Source: Bacillus sp. J37 (GTDB taxonomy: Bacteria > Bacillota > Bacilli > Bacillales > Bacillaceae). From it: a stretch of 64,000 nt of DNA. The notes under the pieces were generated by a model. That model worked only from the letters and a program-made list of their open reading frames with translations, was not told where the DNA came from and made no database searches. How positions within the stretch are numbered: the first letter of the stretch is position 1; each line of letters opens with the position of its first letter. Positions 54,966 to 63,084 of the stretch are shown here, piece by piece. Where the stretch lies: the NCBI RefSeq assembly GCF_000518865.1, contig NZ_KI912515.1, forward strand, positions 62,001-126,000. Direction: 5' to 3'. A program made the translations under genes and the position numbers.

Positions 54966-56025
54966 TCTCATACCATTACTTCGCCCTTTACTTCAGCCGT
55001 TCATTGCCATTCTAATCGGGTTGATAACGGGAGCCATTGCCATCAGCATTGCTGGTGAGCCAGTACTAGCTTCATATAAAGAGATGTGGAACGGTGCTTT
55101 TGGTAACTTTTACTTCCTTACATCAACATTGGCAAGAGCAACTCCGATTATGTTGATTGGATTAGGTGTTGCCCTGGCGTTCCGTGCAGGGGTATTTAAC
55201 CTTGGTGCTGAAGGACAAATGGTATTGGGGGCTGTCAGTGCCGCCCTTGCAGGTGTCTATTTGCCTGGCAGTGGAATTGGTAAAATGATTCTTGTTTTAC
55301 TTGTCGGAATTATTGCTGGCGGACTATGGTCATTGTTTGCAGGCTGGCTTGAAGCTAAATTTAAAGTTCAACTATTAATTTCTACCTTGCTTTTAAACTA
55401 TATAGCTGTGTTATTTGCAAGCTACTTAGTTTCAGATCCATTCCAAGATAAAACAGGTTCAGCGGCACTTGCACAAACGGCCATGCTTGAACAAAGTGTT
55501 TGGTTGCCAAAGCTGTTCCAAGGGATGAGTGTTCATTGGGGCTTTGTTATTGCGGTTGCAGCTGCTCTTATCATGTATATCATTTTTAAGACAACTTCTG
55601 CTGGATATGAAGTAAAAATGCTTGGATTTAACCCATTTTTCGCTTCTTACGGCGGTGTGAACAGAATCAAGGTGATGCTGACGAGTATGTTTATCAGTGG
55701 AGCATTATCAGGTCTTGCCGGTACGGTAGAGGTATTGGGAACACAGTACCGCTTTGTAGATGGTGCACTAACAGGACCTGGATTAGCGTGGACGGGTTTA
55801 ATGGCAACACTTCTGGCAAACTCTCATCCTATCGGTACGGCAGTTACCTCGATCTTTTTGGCTGCTCTTGAAACAGGGGCAATGGGACTGGAGCGAAATA
55901 CACAGGTTCCTCTTGAGGTTTCCAGTATTATTCAATCGGTTTTAATCTTATTTATATCTGCAAAAATCACGTTGAAGTGGTGGAAACGAAAATCGAAAGC
56001 GGGTGGTTCAAATGGAACTATTTGA
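54949..56025 (+). CDS. nupP: nucleoside ABC transporter permease
   Basis: A 358-residue permease with eight to ten helices of the BPD_transp_2 family. It has GLGVALAFRAGVFNLGAEGQMVLGAVSAA near the start and FISGALSGLAGTVEVLGTQYRF later. It overlaps the ATPase gene by 17 bp with AGGAGG in the overlap. Partner of NupQ. Confidence 0.94.
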   Translation: MKVKTSLIPLLRPLLQPFIAILIGLITGAIAISIAGEPVLASYKEMWNGAFGNFYFLTSTLARATPIMLIGLGVALAFRAGVFNLGAEGQMVLGAVSAALAGVYLPGSGIGKMILVLLVGIIAGGLWSLFAGWLEAKFKVQLLISTLLLNYIAVLFASYLVSDPFQDKTGSAALAQTAMLEQSVWLPKLFQGMSVHWGFVIAVAAALIMYIIFKTTSAGYEVKMLGFNPFFASYGGVNRIKVMLTSMFISGALSGLAGTVEVLGTQYRFVDGALTGPGLAWTGLMATLLANSHPIGTAVTSIFLAALETGAMGLERNTQVPLEVSSIIQSVLILFISAKITLKWWKRKSKAGGSNGTI

Positions 56026-56929
56026 TTTAACACTATTAAGCTCGACCATTCGCATGGTAACACCCATTCTCCTTGCTGCATTAGGTGGAGCATTATGTGC
56101 ACGTGTAGGATTATTCAATGTGGGATTGGAAGGGTTAATCTTAATCGGTGCCTTCTCGGCTATCGTAGGAAATCATGTAACAGGTAGTGTGTTTCTAGCG
56201 GTTGTATTTGCAGCATTCATGTCATTGTTGTTTTCAATGCTTTTTGCTTTTATGACGATCAATCTGAAAGCAAATGATATCGTTGTCGGTGTAGCCATAA
56301 ACTTCTTAGCACTTGGTTTAACCACTTTTGCTCTTCGGACAATATTCGATGTAAAAGGTGCTTATTATGATAAAAACATGCAGGGACTTCCGAAATGGGA
56401 TATTCCGGTTATTGAGGATATTCCAGTCATCAGTTCCTTATTTTCAGGACATTCTCCACTTGTCTATTTATCGTTCTTAATTGCCATCTTGTTATATATT
56501 TTCTTATATAGAACGGTAACGGGTTTTCGGGTATTATCTGTTGGGATGAACCCTGTAGCAGCGAGGAGTTTAGGGCTGAAAGTAGGCTCACTTCAATATA
56601 TGGCTATCGCTTTGTCCGGTATTTTATGCGGACTAGCAGGTGCCCAGCTTTCATTGGGACAAGTAACAATGTTTACTGAAGGTATGACAGCAGGGCGCGG
56701 ATTTATTGCACTTGTAGCGACAATGCTAGGTCAATCACACCCAATTGGGATTATTGGCTCAAGTTTATTATTCGGTTTCATGGATGCGATAAGTATAAGA
56801 CTTCAAGGGTTTTCTTTACCAACTCAATTTACACAAATGCTTCCATATGCCATCACAATCATTGCTATGTTCCTATTGAGAGATCGTGGAATGGGATCAC
56901 AACAAGGTAACCAACAGAGCGGAAGATAG
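56012..56929 (+). CDS. nupQ: nucleoside ABC transporter permease
   Basis: A 305-residue permease, same family as NupP, with LGGALCARVGLFNVGLEGLILIGAFSAI and LSGILCGLAGAQLSLGQVTMFTEGMTAGRGFIALVATMLG. The ATG at 56012 has GGGTGG five nt upstream and overlaps nupP by 14 bp; a GTG at 56003 is less likely. Confidence 0.94.
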   Translation: MELFDLTLLSSTIRMVTPILLAALGGALCARVGLFNVGLEGLILIGAFSAIVGNHVTGSVFLAVVFAAFMSLLFSMLFAFMTINLKANDIVVGVAINFLALGLTTFALRTIFDVKGAYYDKNMQGLPKWDIPVIEDIPVISSLFSGHSPLVYLSFLIAILLYIFLYRTVTGFRVLSVGMNPVAARSLGLKVGSLQYMAIALSGILCGLAGAQLSLGQVTMFTEGMTAGRGFIALVATMLGQSHPIGIIGSSLLFGFMDAISIRLQGFSLPTQFTQMLPYAITIIAMFLLRDRGMGSQQGNQQSGR

Positions 56930-56943
56930 AAAGGAAGGGTAAT

Positions 56944-57606
56944 ATGAAAAAAGCAGATCGAATTAAACGAATGAAAGTACCGGCGGTTGATCCAAAACTA
57001 GCAAAGCGTCTTCCGCCTGGTCAGGTGCTAACCGAGCGTTTTCCAATACTGCACGAAGGAGAAGTACCTACCTATGACATGGCTAAATGGACACTACGAA
57101 TCTTTGGAGCGGTTAATAAAGAAGTGACTCTTTCGTATGACGATATCATGAAGATGAAGCAATCATCGGTTACAAGTGACATCCACTGTGTGACAAGATG
57201 GTCCCGTTTTGATAACACTTTTACAGGTGTGAAATTTCAAGATTTCATGAAGGAATTGGGTCTTGAAGCAAAAGGGAAATATGTCATGCTGCATGCAGAT
57301 CAAGATTATACGGCAAACTTAGCTTTATCAGATCTTGACCGGGATGACGTCCTGCTTGCCCATTCGTTTGAAAATGAACCGTTAACTGATAAACATGGTT
57401 GGCCGTTGCGCCTCGTTGTTCCACATCTTTATTTCTGGAAAAGTGTGAAGTGGATTAGAGGAATTGAATTTATCGATGAAAACCAACCAGGATTCTGGGA
57501 GCAAAATGGCTTCCATATAAACGGTGACCCGTTCAAAGAGGAGAGATTTTCCGGTGAAGATTTACCGATTCCCGAGGATGAATGGGAGAGAAAAGATTAT
57601 GACTGA
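56944..57606 (+). CDS. molybdopterin-dependent sulfite oxidase-like protein (YuiH-like)
   Basis: A 220-residue protein of the oxidoreductase molybdopterin-binding (SUOX) fold. Key features are WTLRIFGAV, the cofactor-ligating Cys in SDIHCVTRWSRFD, GVKFQDFM, the DQDYTANLALSDL stretch and LVVPHLYFWKSVKWIRGIEF. It lacks a signal peptide and a haem or dimerisation domain. It resembles B. subtilis YuiH. It lies 14 bp after nupQ and its stop overlaps the start of the nucleoside phosphorylase, so it is embedded in the nucleoside operon; its substrate is unknown. Confidence 0.87.
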   Translation: MKKADRIKRMKVPAVDPKLAKRLPPGQVLTERFPILHEGEVPTYDMAKWTLRIFGAVNKEVTLSYDDIMKMKQSSVTSDIHCVTRWSRFDNTFTGVKFQDFMKELGLEAKGKYVMLHADQDYTANLALSDLDRDDVLLAHSFENEPLTDKHGWPLRLVVPHLYFWKSVKWIRGIEFIDENQPGFWEQNGFHINGDPFKEERFSGEDLPIPEDEWERKDYD

Positions 57607-58324
57607 TATGCTTCCTAATTTAAAAATAAATCCTGAGGAATTACCAAAAAGAATCATCGTTTGTGGTGATCCCGGACGTGCGGAACAAATGGCTGGTTTA
57701 CTAGATAATGGACAGCCTCTTGCAAAAAATCGCGAGTATCACAGTTATAAAGGCAGCTGGAATGGTGTTGAAGTGGCGGTTGTGAGTCATGGTGTTGGTT
57801 CACCGGGAGCGGCAGTTTGTTTTGAAGAATTAATAAAAGGCGGAGCGGAAGTTCTCATTCGTGTTGGAACAGCAGGATCTTACCAAAAAGACATTCAGCC
57901 GGGACATCTGGTGATCAGCACAGCAGCAGTCAGAATGGATGGCTTAACACGTCAGCTAGTGCCTGAGGGGTTCCCTGCTATTGCAAACCGTCAGATTGTG
58001 GATAAACTAGTTAAGGCTGCATCATCAAGGCAACAACAGGCTCATGAAGGAATCACATTAACATTGGATGTGTTTTACACAGGGGTTGTTCCTTTTCCAC
58101 ATGAACTGTACAAACAAGCCGGTGTATTAGCAGTAGAAATGGAAAATTCAGCATTATTTACAATCGGAGCGATTCGTGGAGTGAAAACGGGGGCAATCTT
58201 AGCTATCGATGGATTTGCAGATGCGGATTTGAGTAATGAATATAACCCTCATACTGGTGTCGTTACAAAGGCAATTGAGCAGGAAGCGCTTGTTGCGTTG
58301 GATGCATTGGTGGCTGGAGAGTGA
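57599..58324 (+). CDS. nucleoside phosphorylase (PNP/UDP family)
   Basis: A 241-residue enzyme splitting nucleosides with phosphate into base and ribose 1-phosphate. Phosphate-binding GDPGRAEQM and VRVGTAGSYQ, the purine/pyrimidine site EMENSALFTIGA and the catalytic Asp in AIDGFADAD are the family marks. Whether purine or uridine is preferred is not decided by eye. The ATG at 57599 lies within the upstream stop (8-nt overlap) with GGGAGAG eight nt before it. It would use nucleosides brought in by NupNOPQ. Confidence 0.9.
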   Translation: MTDMLPNLKINPEELPKRIIVCGDPGRAEQMAGLLDNGQPLAKNREYHSYKGSWNGVEVAVVSHGVGSPGAAVCFEELIKGGAEVLIRVGTAGSYQKDIQPGHLVISTAAVRMDGLTRQLVPEGFPAIANRQIVDKLVKAASSRQQQAHEGITLTLDVFYTGVVPFPHELYKQAGVLAVEMENSALFTIGAIRGVKTGAILAIDGFADADLSNEYNPHTGVVTKAIEQEALVALDALVAGE

Positions 58325-58329
58325 AGGGA

Positions 58330-58362
58330 AGAGTGTGATCAATTAGAGTTCACACTCTTTTT
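58330..58362 (+). terminator. terminator of the nucleoside operon
   Basis: AGAGTGTGA (58330-58338) pairs with TCACACTCT (58350-58358), followed by TTTTT. Confidence 0.88.
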
Positions 58363-58467
58363 CTATGGTAGTAAAGCAAATAAATTTTGTTAGCGCTTCA
58401 TTTGTATTATAATAAAGCTTGTCAAAAAAGTGGAAATCGATTTCCTAAAAGGGATGGTGGAGAAAAA

Positions 58468-59451
58468 ATGAAATATCGTCAACTTGGTGATACAGCTCTA
58501 AACATAAGTGAGCTCAGTTTTGGAACTTGGGCTATTGGAGGCTCATGGGGAAAATCAGATGATGAGGAAGCGCTAAAAGGGCTTGAACGCGCAATGGATG
58601 CCGGTGTTAATTTCTTTGATACAGCGGATGTATATGGAGATGGCCATAGTGAAGAGCTTTTGGCAAAGGCAACAAAGGGAAAAGAAGATAAAATCCATAT
58701 CGCGACAAAGTTTTGCCGTGCAGGAGATATTTTCGACCCGGAAACATATTCTGAAAAAGCAGTGACAGAGTACTGTGAAGCAAGTTTGAAAAGACTTCAA
58801 CGCGACACAATTGATCTATATCAAATTCATTGCCCACCAATGGAAATTCTTAAAAATGGACAAGTTTTTGAAGTGCTCGATAAGCTTCAGCAACAGGGGA
58901 AAATCCGCCATTATGGAGTAAGTGTTGAAACAGTGGAAGAAGGTCTATTCTGCTTAGAGCAATCTAATGTGAAAGCACTTCAGGTTATTTTTAATATTTT
59001 CCGCCAAAAGGCAATTCCAGAATTGCTTCCGCAGGCAAAAGCAAAAGGCGTCGGCTTATTGGCACGTGTTCCTTTAGCGAGCGGGCTGCTAACAGGCAAG
59101 TTCACAACAAATGCTACATTTGAAGCTGATGATCATCGCAACTTTAACAAAGATGGTGATGCATTTAATGTTGGTGAAACATTTGCAGGTGTTGAATTCT
59201 CGAAAGGAGTGGAGCTAAGTCAAAAGCTTAACTGGATCGCAGAAGGTCGTGGAAATATGGCACGAGCGGCCCTTCGCTGGATTTTAGATCATGAGGAGAT
59301 TACAACAGTAATTCCAGGTTTCAAAACAGTAAAACAAGTTGAGGATAACTTACAAGCGACTGAAGTACCTTCTTTTAGTGAAACAGAGCTGAAGAGATTA
59401 ACTGATTTCTATGCAGAAGAGATACATCCGAATATTCGAGGGGTGTACTAG
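58468..59451 (+). CDS. aldo/keto reductase
   Basis: A 327-residue NADPH-dependent TIM-barrel oxidoreductase. The catalytic tetrad is visible: Asp and Tyr in FFDTADVYGDGHSEELL, Lys in IHIATKF and His in LYQIHCPP; cofactor-binding WILDHEEITTVIPGFKTVKQVEDNL follows. Typical of the AKR group acting on sugars or aldehydes. The ATG at 58468 follows GGTGGAG. Monocistronic. Confidence 0.92.
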   Translation: MKYRQLGDTALNISELSFGTWAIGGSWGKSDDEEALKGLERAMDAGVNFFDTADVYGDGHSEELLAKATKGKEDKIHIATKFCRAGDIFDPETYSEKAVTEYCEASLKRLQRDTIDLYQIHCPPMEILKNGQVFEVLDKLQQQGKIRHYGVSVETVEEGLFCLEQSNVKALQVIFNIFRQKAIPELLPQAKAKGVGLLARVPLASGLLTGKFTTNATFEADDHRNFNKDGDAFNVGETFAGVEFSKGVELSQKLNWIAEGRGNMARAALRWILDHEEITTVIPGFKTVKQVEDNLQATEVPSFSETELKRLTDFYAEEIHPNIRGVY

Positions 59452-59459
59452 AATAATAG

Positions 59460-59492
59460 AAAAAAGGATAGAAGCTCTTCTATCCTTTTTTT
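59460..59492 (+). terminator. terminator of the aldo/keto reductase gene
   Basis: AAAAAGGATAGAAG (59461-59474) with CTTCTATCCTTTTT (59477-59490), then further T. Confidence 0.9.
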
Positions 59493-59532
59493 GGTGTGTC
59501 CTGATGGTGTGGGCGGTGCGAAATTTGGCGAA

Positions 59533-59640
59533 TGCAAGTATTTAGGGAAATGTTGCAAAAAAACTAATTATTTGCAAAAAAAAATTGTGTAGCTGCAAAA
59601 AATATATGAAAGTTACAAAATTACACTTTATAGCTGCAAA
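59533..59640. repeat. TGCAAAA array, six copies at about 20-bp intervals
   Basis: Copies begin at 59533 (TGCAAG), 59554, 59573, 59594, 59614 (TACAAAA) and 59635: intervals 21, 19, 21, 20, 21. Same motif and period as the array at 50443-50529. The gap is otherwise empty and lies between convergent genes. Confidence 0.75.
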
Positions 59641-59679
59641 AATCAGGTCAAGGCATCTGGTAGAGCCATCATTTTCAAT

Positions 59680-59717
59680 AAAAAAAAACTGCCTACCAAC
59701 AGTGGTAAGCAGTTTTT
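59680..59717 (-). terminator. terminator of the MFS gene
   Basis: On the minus strand AAACTGCTTACCA and TGGTAGGCAGTTT pair and are followed by a T-run. Confidence 0.88.
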
Positions 59718-59725
59718 CAACTATC

Positions 59726-60943
59726 TTATAAGCTCGATTCCTTCAATTCCATTGCTGAAGGAGAAGCCTTCTTCCGATTTTGTACATATTTGTACATAAA
59801 CACGACTGAAATTAAAAACAAACCGGCTAATAAATAAAGAGTTTGATAGCCTAATTGAGCGGCAACGATTCCTAGTACAAAAGATCCGGCAGCAATACCT
59901 GAATCGAATAGGGTAAAGAATGTGGCGGTTGCATGTGCACTTCTATGATGTTCGGTTGATTGTACCGCGAGCGTTTGGAAGCAAGGGACAATGGTTCCGT
60001 ATCCTAATCCGATGAAGGCACCGGCTAAAAGGAACATAAAAGTATTATGAGAAATACTTAATAATAGAAGTCCGACTATAAAAAAGGCGATTGCCGGATA
60101 GATGACGATATTTGGTCCTTTTGTATCAAATAAACGACCACTAAAAGGTCTGGACGCAATCATCACAACAGCAAAGACAACAAAGAAATAGCTCGCTGCA
60201 TCTAACAGCTCTAATTCATTGGCATACATTGAAATAAACGATAAAACACTTGAATATGCAAAAGCAACTAAGCTTCCTACCAAGGCAATCGGCAGTGCCT
60301 TTCCATCTAATAGATCCTGTACCTGAAGACGTTTCTTTTCGACCGGTGCCGTTCTGGTTACTTCATATACTTTACTAAAAGCTGTAAACAATACACCGAC
60401 TGTAATTAAAAATGCGAGAACAAAGAAAAGAGTTGTAAACGATGTGAATTGTAAAAGAGTAAGAGCAAGAAAGGGTCCGCAAACAACGGCGAAGTTCGTT
60501 GACATGACAAAATAACCAAGTCCTTCACCACGTCTTTTTACAGGTACCATATCAGCAGCTATAGACCCGGTAGCAGTTGTGGCAATGCTGAACCAAATGC
60601 CATGAACAAAACGTAAGATTAGAAGAAATGCATAATTGTCGATCCATAAATACATAAAAGAGCATACTGTAAAGAGAATCATACTAATCATTAACATACG
60701 TTTTTTGCCGAAATCCTGGAGAAGTTTTCCGGAAAAAGGACGAACAAAAATAGCAGATAATAAGAAAATCGTGACAATGAGTCCTCCATCAACACTTGAA
60801 CGGCCTAAATCATTCACAACGTATATCGGTAATGACGTGAGTAATCCGTAAAATGCCAGAAATATAAAGAAGTTACTGAGAAAAATGCTGATAAAGCCTT
60901 TTGTCCATATTGGTTGTTTTTCAGTTTGATTCATATGTTTCAT
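59726..60943 (-). CDS. MFS efflux transporter
   Basis: A 405-residue, 12-helix major facilitator with the loop RPFSGKLLQDFGKKRM (motif A) after helix 2, AFIGLGYGTIVPCFQTLAV in helix 10 and a short basic C-terminal tail. It most resembles drug/sugar efflux permeases. It is five bp downstream of a MarR-family regulator and very likely controlled by it. Substrate unknown. Confidence 0.9.
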   Translation of the reverse strand: MKHMNQTEKQPIWTKGFISIFLSNFFIFLAFYGLLTSLPIYVVNDLGRSSVDGGLIVTIFLLSAIFVRPFSGKLLQDFGKKRMLMISMILFTVCSFMYLWIDNYAFLLILRFVHGIWFSIATTATGSIAADMVPVKRRGEGLGYFVMSTNFAVVCGPFLALTLLQFTSFTTLFFVLAFLITVGVLFTAFSKVYEVTRTAPVEKKRLQVQDLLDGKALPIALVGSLVAFAYSSVLSFISMYANELELLDAASYFFVVFAVVMIASRPFSGRLFDTKGPNIVIYPAIAFFIVGLLLLSISHNTFMFLLAGAFIGLGYGTIVPCFQTLAVQSTEHHRSAHATATFFTLFDSGIAAGSFVLGIVAAQLGYQTLYLLAGLFLISVVFMYKYVQNRKKASPSAMELKESSL

Positions 60944-60948
60944 TCCAC

Positions 60949-61368
60949 CTAACTTTCATTTGATTTGCCAAGTTTTTTCAAGAGAGTATATAAAAGCTCT
61001 TGTTCATCATCTTTTAAGTTGGCAACCATCGTTTGTTCGAAGTTCTTTACATCTTGCTCAACCTCAGGGAGAAGATCGAGTGCCTTTTCTGTAAGAGAAA
61101 CAAGTCTTTCCCTCTTGTCACTTCCGGGTGTCCGTTTTACCCATCCGCTTTCCTCTAATTTAACTAGTGTTCTTGTAATAGTTGGTGCTTCAACATTTAA
61201 ATAACGCCAAATATCACTTTGTGTCATTGGACCGTTTGATTTTAAACAATAAAGAATGGACCATTGTGAGCTGTATAGTCCATGTTTTTGTAAGTATTCA
61301 TTTACTTCCTTTGTCATATGTCTTGTTTGTTGATAGAGCATATGGAAGAGTTTATTTGTTTCGATCAA
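60949..61368 (-). CDS. MarR-family transcriptional regulator
   Basis: A 139-residue winged-helix repressor: LYSSQWSILYCLKSNGPMTQSDIWRYLNVEAPTITRTLVKLEESGWVKRTPGSDKRERLVSLTEKA covers the whole DNA-binding domain, with flanking dimerisation helices. It should repress itself and the MFS gene through the paired palindromes upstream and release them on ligand binding. The TTG at 61368 is preferred because GAGGTG is 6 nt upstream; a GTG at 61377 lies inside that site. Confidence 0.9.
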   Translation of the reverse strand: MIETNKLFHMLYQQTRHMTKEVNEYLQKHGLYSSQWSILYCLKSNGPMTQSDIWRYLNVEAPTITRTLVKLEESGWVKRTPGSDKRERLVSLTEKALDLLPEVEQDVKNFEQTMVANLKDDEQELLYTLLKKLGKSNES

Positions 61369-61386
61369 CGTTATCACCTCAATTTA

Positions 61387-61430
61387 TTTACCTAGGTAAG
61401 TAATGATTGAAATATTTACTTAGGTAAATA
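61387..61430 (-). promoter_or_regulatory. paired MarR-type operators
   Basis: TTTACCTAGGTAAG (61387-61400) and TATTTACTTAGGTAAATA (61413-61430) are two palindromes with core TTTACYTAGGTAAA, centres 28 bp apart, directly before the MarR gene. Confidence 0.8.
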
Positions 61431-61479
61431 TCCAACTATACTAGGATACCAGAAATATTCATTTTGTAAAGAGGAAGGT

Positions 61480-61509
61480 AAAAAACTCCAGCCACAGTGT
61501 GACTGGAGT
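61480..61509 (-). terminator. terminator of nasA
   Basis: On the minus strand ACTCCAGTCAC pairs with GTGGCTGGAGT around TGT-like loop residues, followed by TTTTTT. Confidence 0.82.
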
Positions 61510-61523
61510 CATGTAAAAAGAAG

Positions 61524-62729
61524 CTAGATTTTTACCGTATCTTCTTTCATCTTCCAAGCTTTCTTCCATGAATGACTTACTAAGAGCAGAATTGAAAATG
61601 CCACCAATGCAACGATTGAAAATGTGATGAATCCAGAAGCATATGAACCTGTCATTTCTTTCATTGTACCTAAGATATTTGGTAAGAAGAAACCGCCAAT
61701 CCCGCCGGCTGCTCCGACAATTCCTGTGATCATCCCGATTTCTTTTTGAAAACGTTGTGGCACCAGTTGGAATACAGCACCATTTCCCATACCCAGGCAC
61801 ATCATTCCAACGAAAAGTAATGCTGTGATGGCAAATAACGGAGGTAATTGACTAACCCCAAGCATACACACTGCAACACCGATAAATAGAAAAGAAAGTA
61901 CCTTTACTCCACCAACTTTATCTGAGATAAACCCTCCAACCGGACGGAAGAAGCTTCCGGCTGCTACACATAAAGTCACGAAATCCCCGGCTTGAACAGA
62001 TGATAAATTGTATTCATCAACAAAGAACATACTTAGAAAGCTTGATAACCCGACAAATCCACCGAAAGTTACACTATATAAAATACAGAAAAACCAAGTA
62101 TCTCTATGTGCAAAAACTTTAAAGTAATTCGCAAGCGGCTGTGGTGCAGGTTGTGAAGGTGCATCTTTCGCTAAAATAATAAAAATAATAAACGTAATAA
62201 GTAATGGAATAAGAGCAAATCCCATTGTAATATGCCACCCAAACTGTTCAGCTAAACGTGGACCGAATAGAGTCGCAATAAGTGTACCACTATTTCCAGC
62301 TCCTGCTATTCCCATTGCCAAACCTTGAAGATGTGGAGGATACCATCTACTCGCCATGGGCAGAGCAACAGCAAAACTTGCACCTGCTACCCCCAATAAA
62401 ATTCCGATCATATATAGTTCAGGTAAGGTTGTTCCTGCAAATAGGCCCCAAAGAAGCGGGATAGTTGTAATCGACATACCTAAAATGGCTGTTCGTTTAG
62501 GACCAAATCGATCGGTTAAAATCCCCAGCACGATCCGGAAAAATGAGCCTGCAAGAATTGGGGTGGCAACAATTAACCCTTTTTGTGAGGGTGATAAGCC
62601 GAATTCCTGTGTAATAAACACTCCTAGAGCTCCAAGCATTACCCAGATCATAAAGCTTACATCAAAATACAAAAAAGAGGAAAAAAGTGTCTTTGGATGA
62701 CCGCTGGTTTTTAAATCAGATAGTTTCAT
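61524..62729 (-). CDS. nasA: nitrate/nitrite transporter (NarK/NasA family)
   Basis: A 401-residue, 12-helix MFS permease. The nitrate signature motifs are visible: [22 protein letters not shown] in helix 5 and [19 protein letters not shown] in helix 11, with [15 protein letters not shown] and [13 protein letters not shown] holding the substrate-site arginines. Length equals B. subtilis NasA. It imports nitrate for assimilation and is divergent from nasD. The ATG at 62729 follows AAAGGAG. Confidence 0.92.
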   Translation of the reverse strand: MKLSDLKTSGHPKTLFSSFLYFDVSFMIWVMLGALGVFITQEFGLSPSQKGLIVATPILAGSFFRIVLGILTDRFGPKRTAILGMSITTIPLLWGLFAGTTLPELYMIGILLGVAGASFAVALPMASRWYPPHLQGLAMGIAGAGNSGTLIATLFGPRLAEQFGWHITMGFALIPLLITFIIFIILAKDAPSQPAPQPLANYFKVFAHRDTWFFCILYSVTFGGFVGLSSFLSMFFVDEYNLSSVQAGDFVTLCVAAGSFFRPVGGFISDKVGGVKVLSFLFIGVAVCMLGVSQLPPLFAITALLFVGMMCLGMGNGAVFQLVPQRFQKEIGMITGIVGAAGGIGGFFLPNILGTMKEMTGSYASGFITFSIVALVAFSILLLVSHSWKKAWKMKEDTVKI

Positions 62730-62834
62730 TGTGAATCTCCTTTCATTTTCCATTCCTGAATAAAGATTTTCTCATTTTCTGTCTTGTTGTATGTCGCTTA
62801 TTATAGGAGTCGAAAAAGGAGTAGAAAAGATACT

Positions 62835-62851
62835 TGTAAGGAAATGTAACG
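62835..62851. promoter_or_regulatory. candidate TnrA box
   Basis: TGTAAGGAAATGTAACG fits the 17-bp TGTNA-N7-TNACA pattern of TnrA/GlnR sites except for the last base. It lies about 105 bp before nasA in the divergent region shared with nasD, where nitrogen control is expected. Confidence 0.4.
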
Positions 62852-62913
62852 TGAAAATATGAACAATATAAAAGTGAAGGAAACGAAAAAAAGTATATAA
62901 GAAGAAACTGAGA

Positions 62914-62940
62914 ATTCTTGTTAGCTTATCTAACAAGAAT
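62914..62940. promoter_or_regulatory. perfect 11-bp inverted repeat in the nasA-nasD region
   Basis: ATTCTTGTTAG (62914-62924), loop CTTAT, CTAACAAGAAT (62930-62940), followed by AATTTTCTG. It could be an operator, or a hairpin in the nasD leader. The rest of the 355-bp gap holds the candidate TnrA box and repeat B2. Confidence 0.55.
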
Positions 62941-63003
62941 AATTTTCTGTGAACTAATATATGAAATAATGGATTTATTAAAAAAGTCTGACCATTTGTG
63001 AAG

Positions 63004-63069
63004 GTGTCTAGCGCAAGCGTCTAGCTCCGAGCACAGTACGTGCGAAGTGATCAAGGGCTTGCGCTTTTC
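63004..63069 (+). repeat. dispersed repeat, family B, copy 2, in the nasD leader
   Basis: A 66-bp element starting GTGTCTAGCGC and ending GGGCTTGCGCTTTTC, a short relative of 38232-38378. GCGCAAGC (63012-63019) pairs with GCTTGCGC (63057-63064). It ends just before the nasD ribosome binding site. Confidence 0.7.
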
Positions 63070-63084
63070 GTAAGGAGGGTTAAC

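Noticed and set aside
58386-58402. cre site upstream of the aldo/keto reductase (TTAGCGCTTCA)
   Set aside because: One arm is a base short of the cre consensus when aligned on the central CG.
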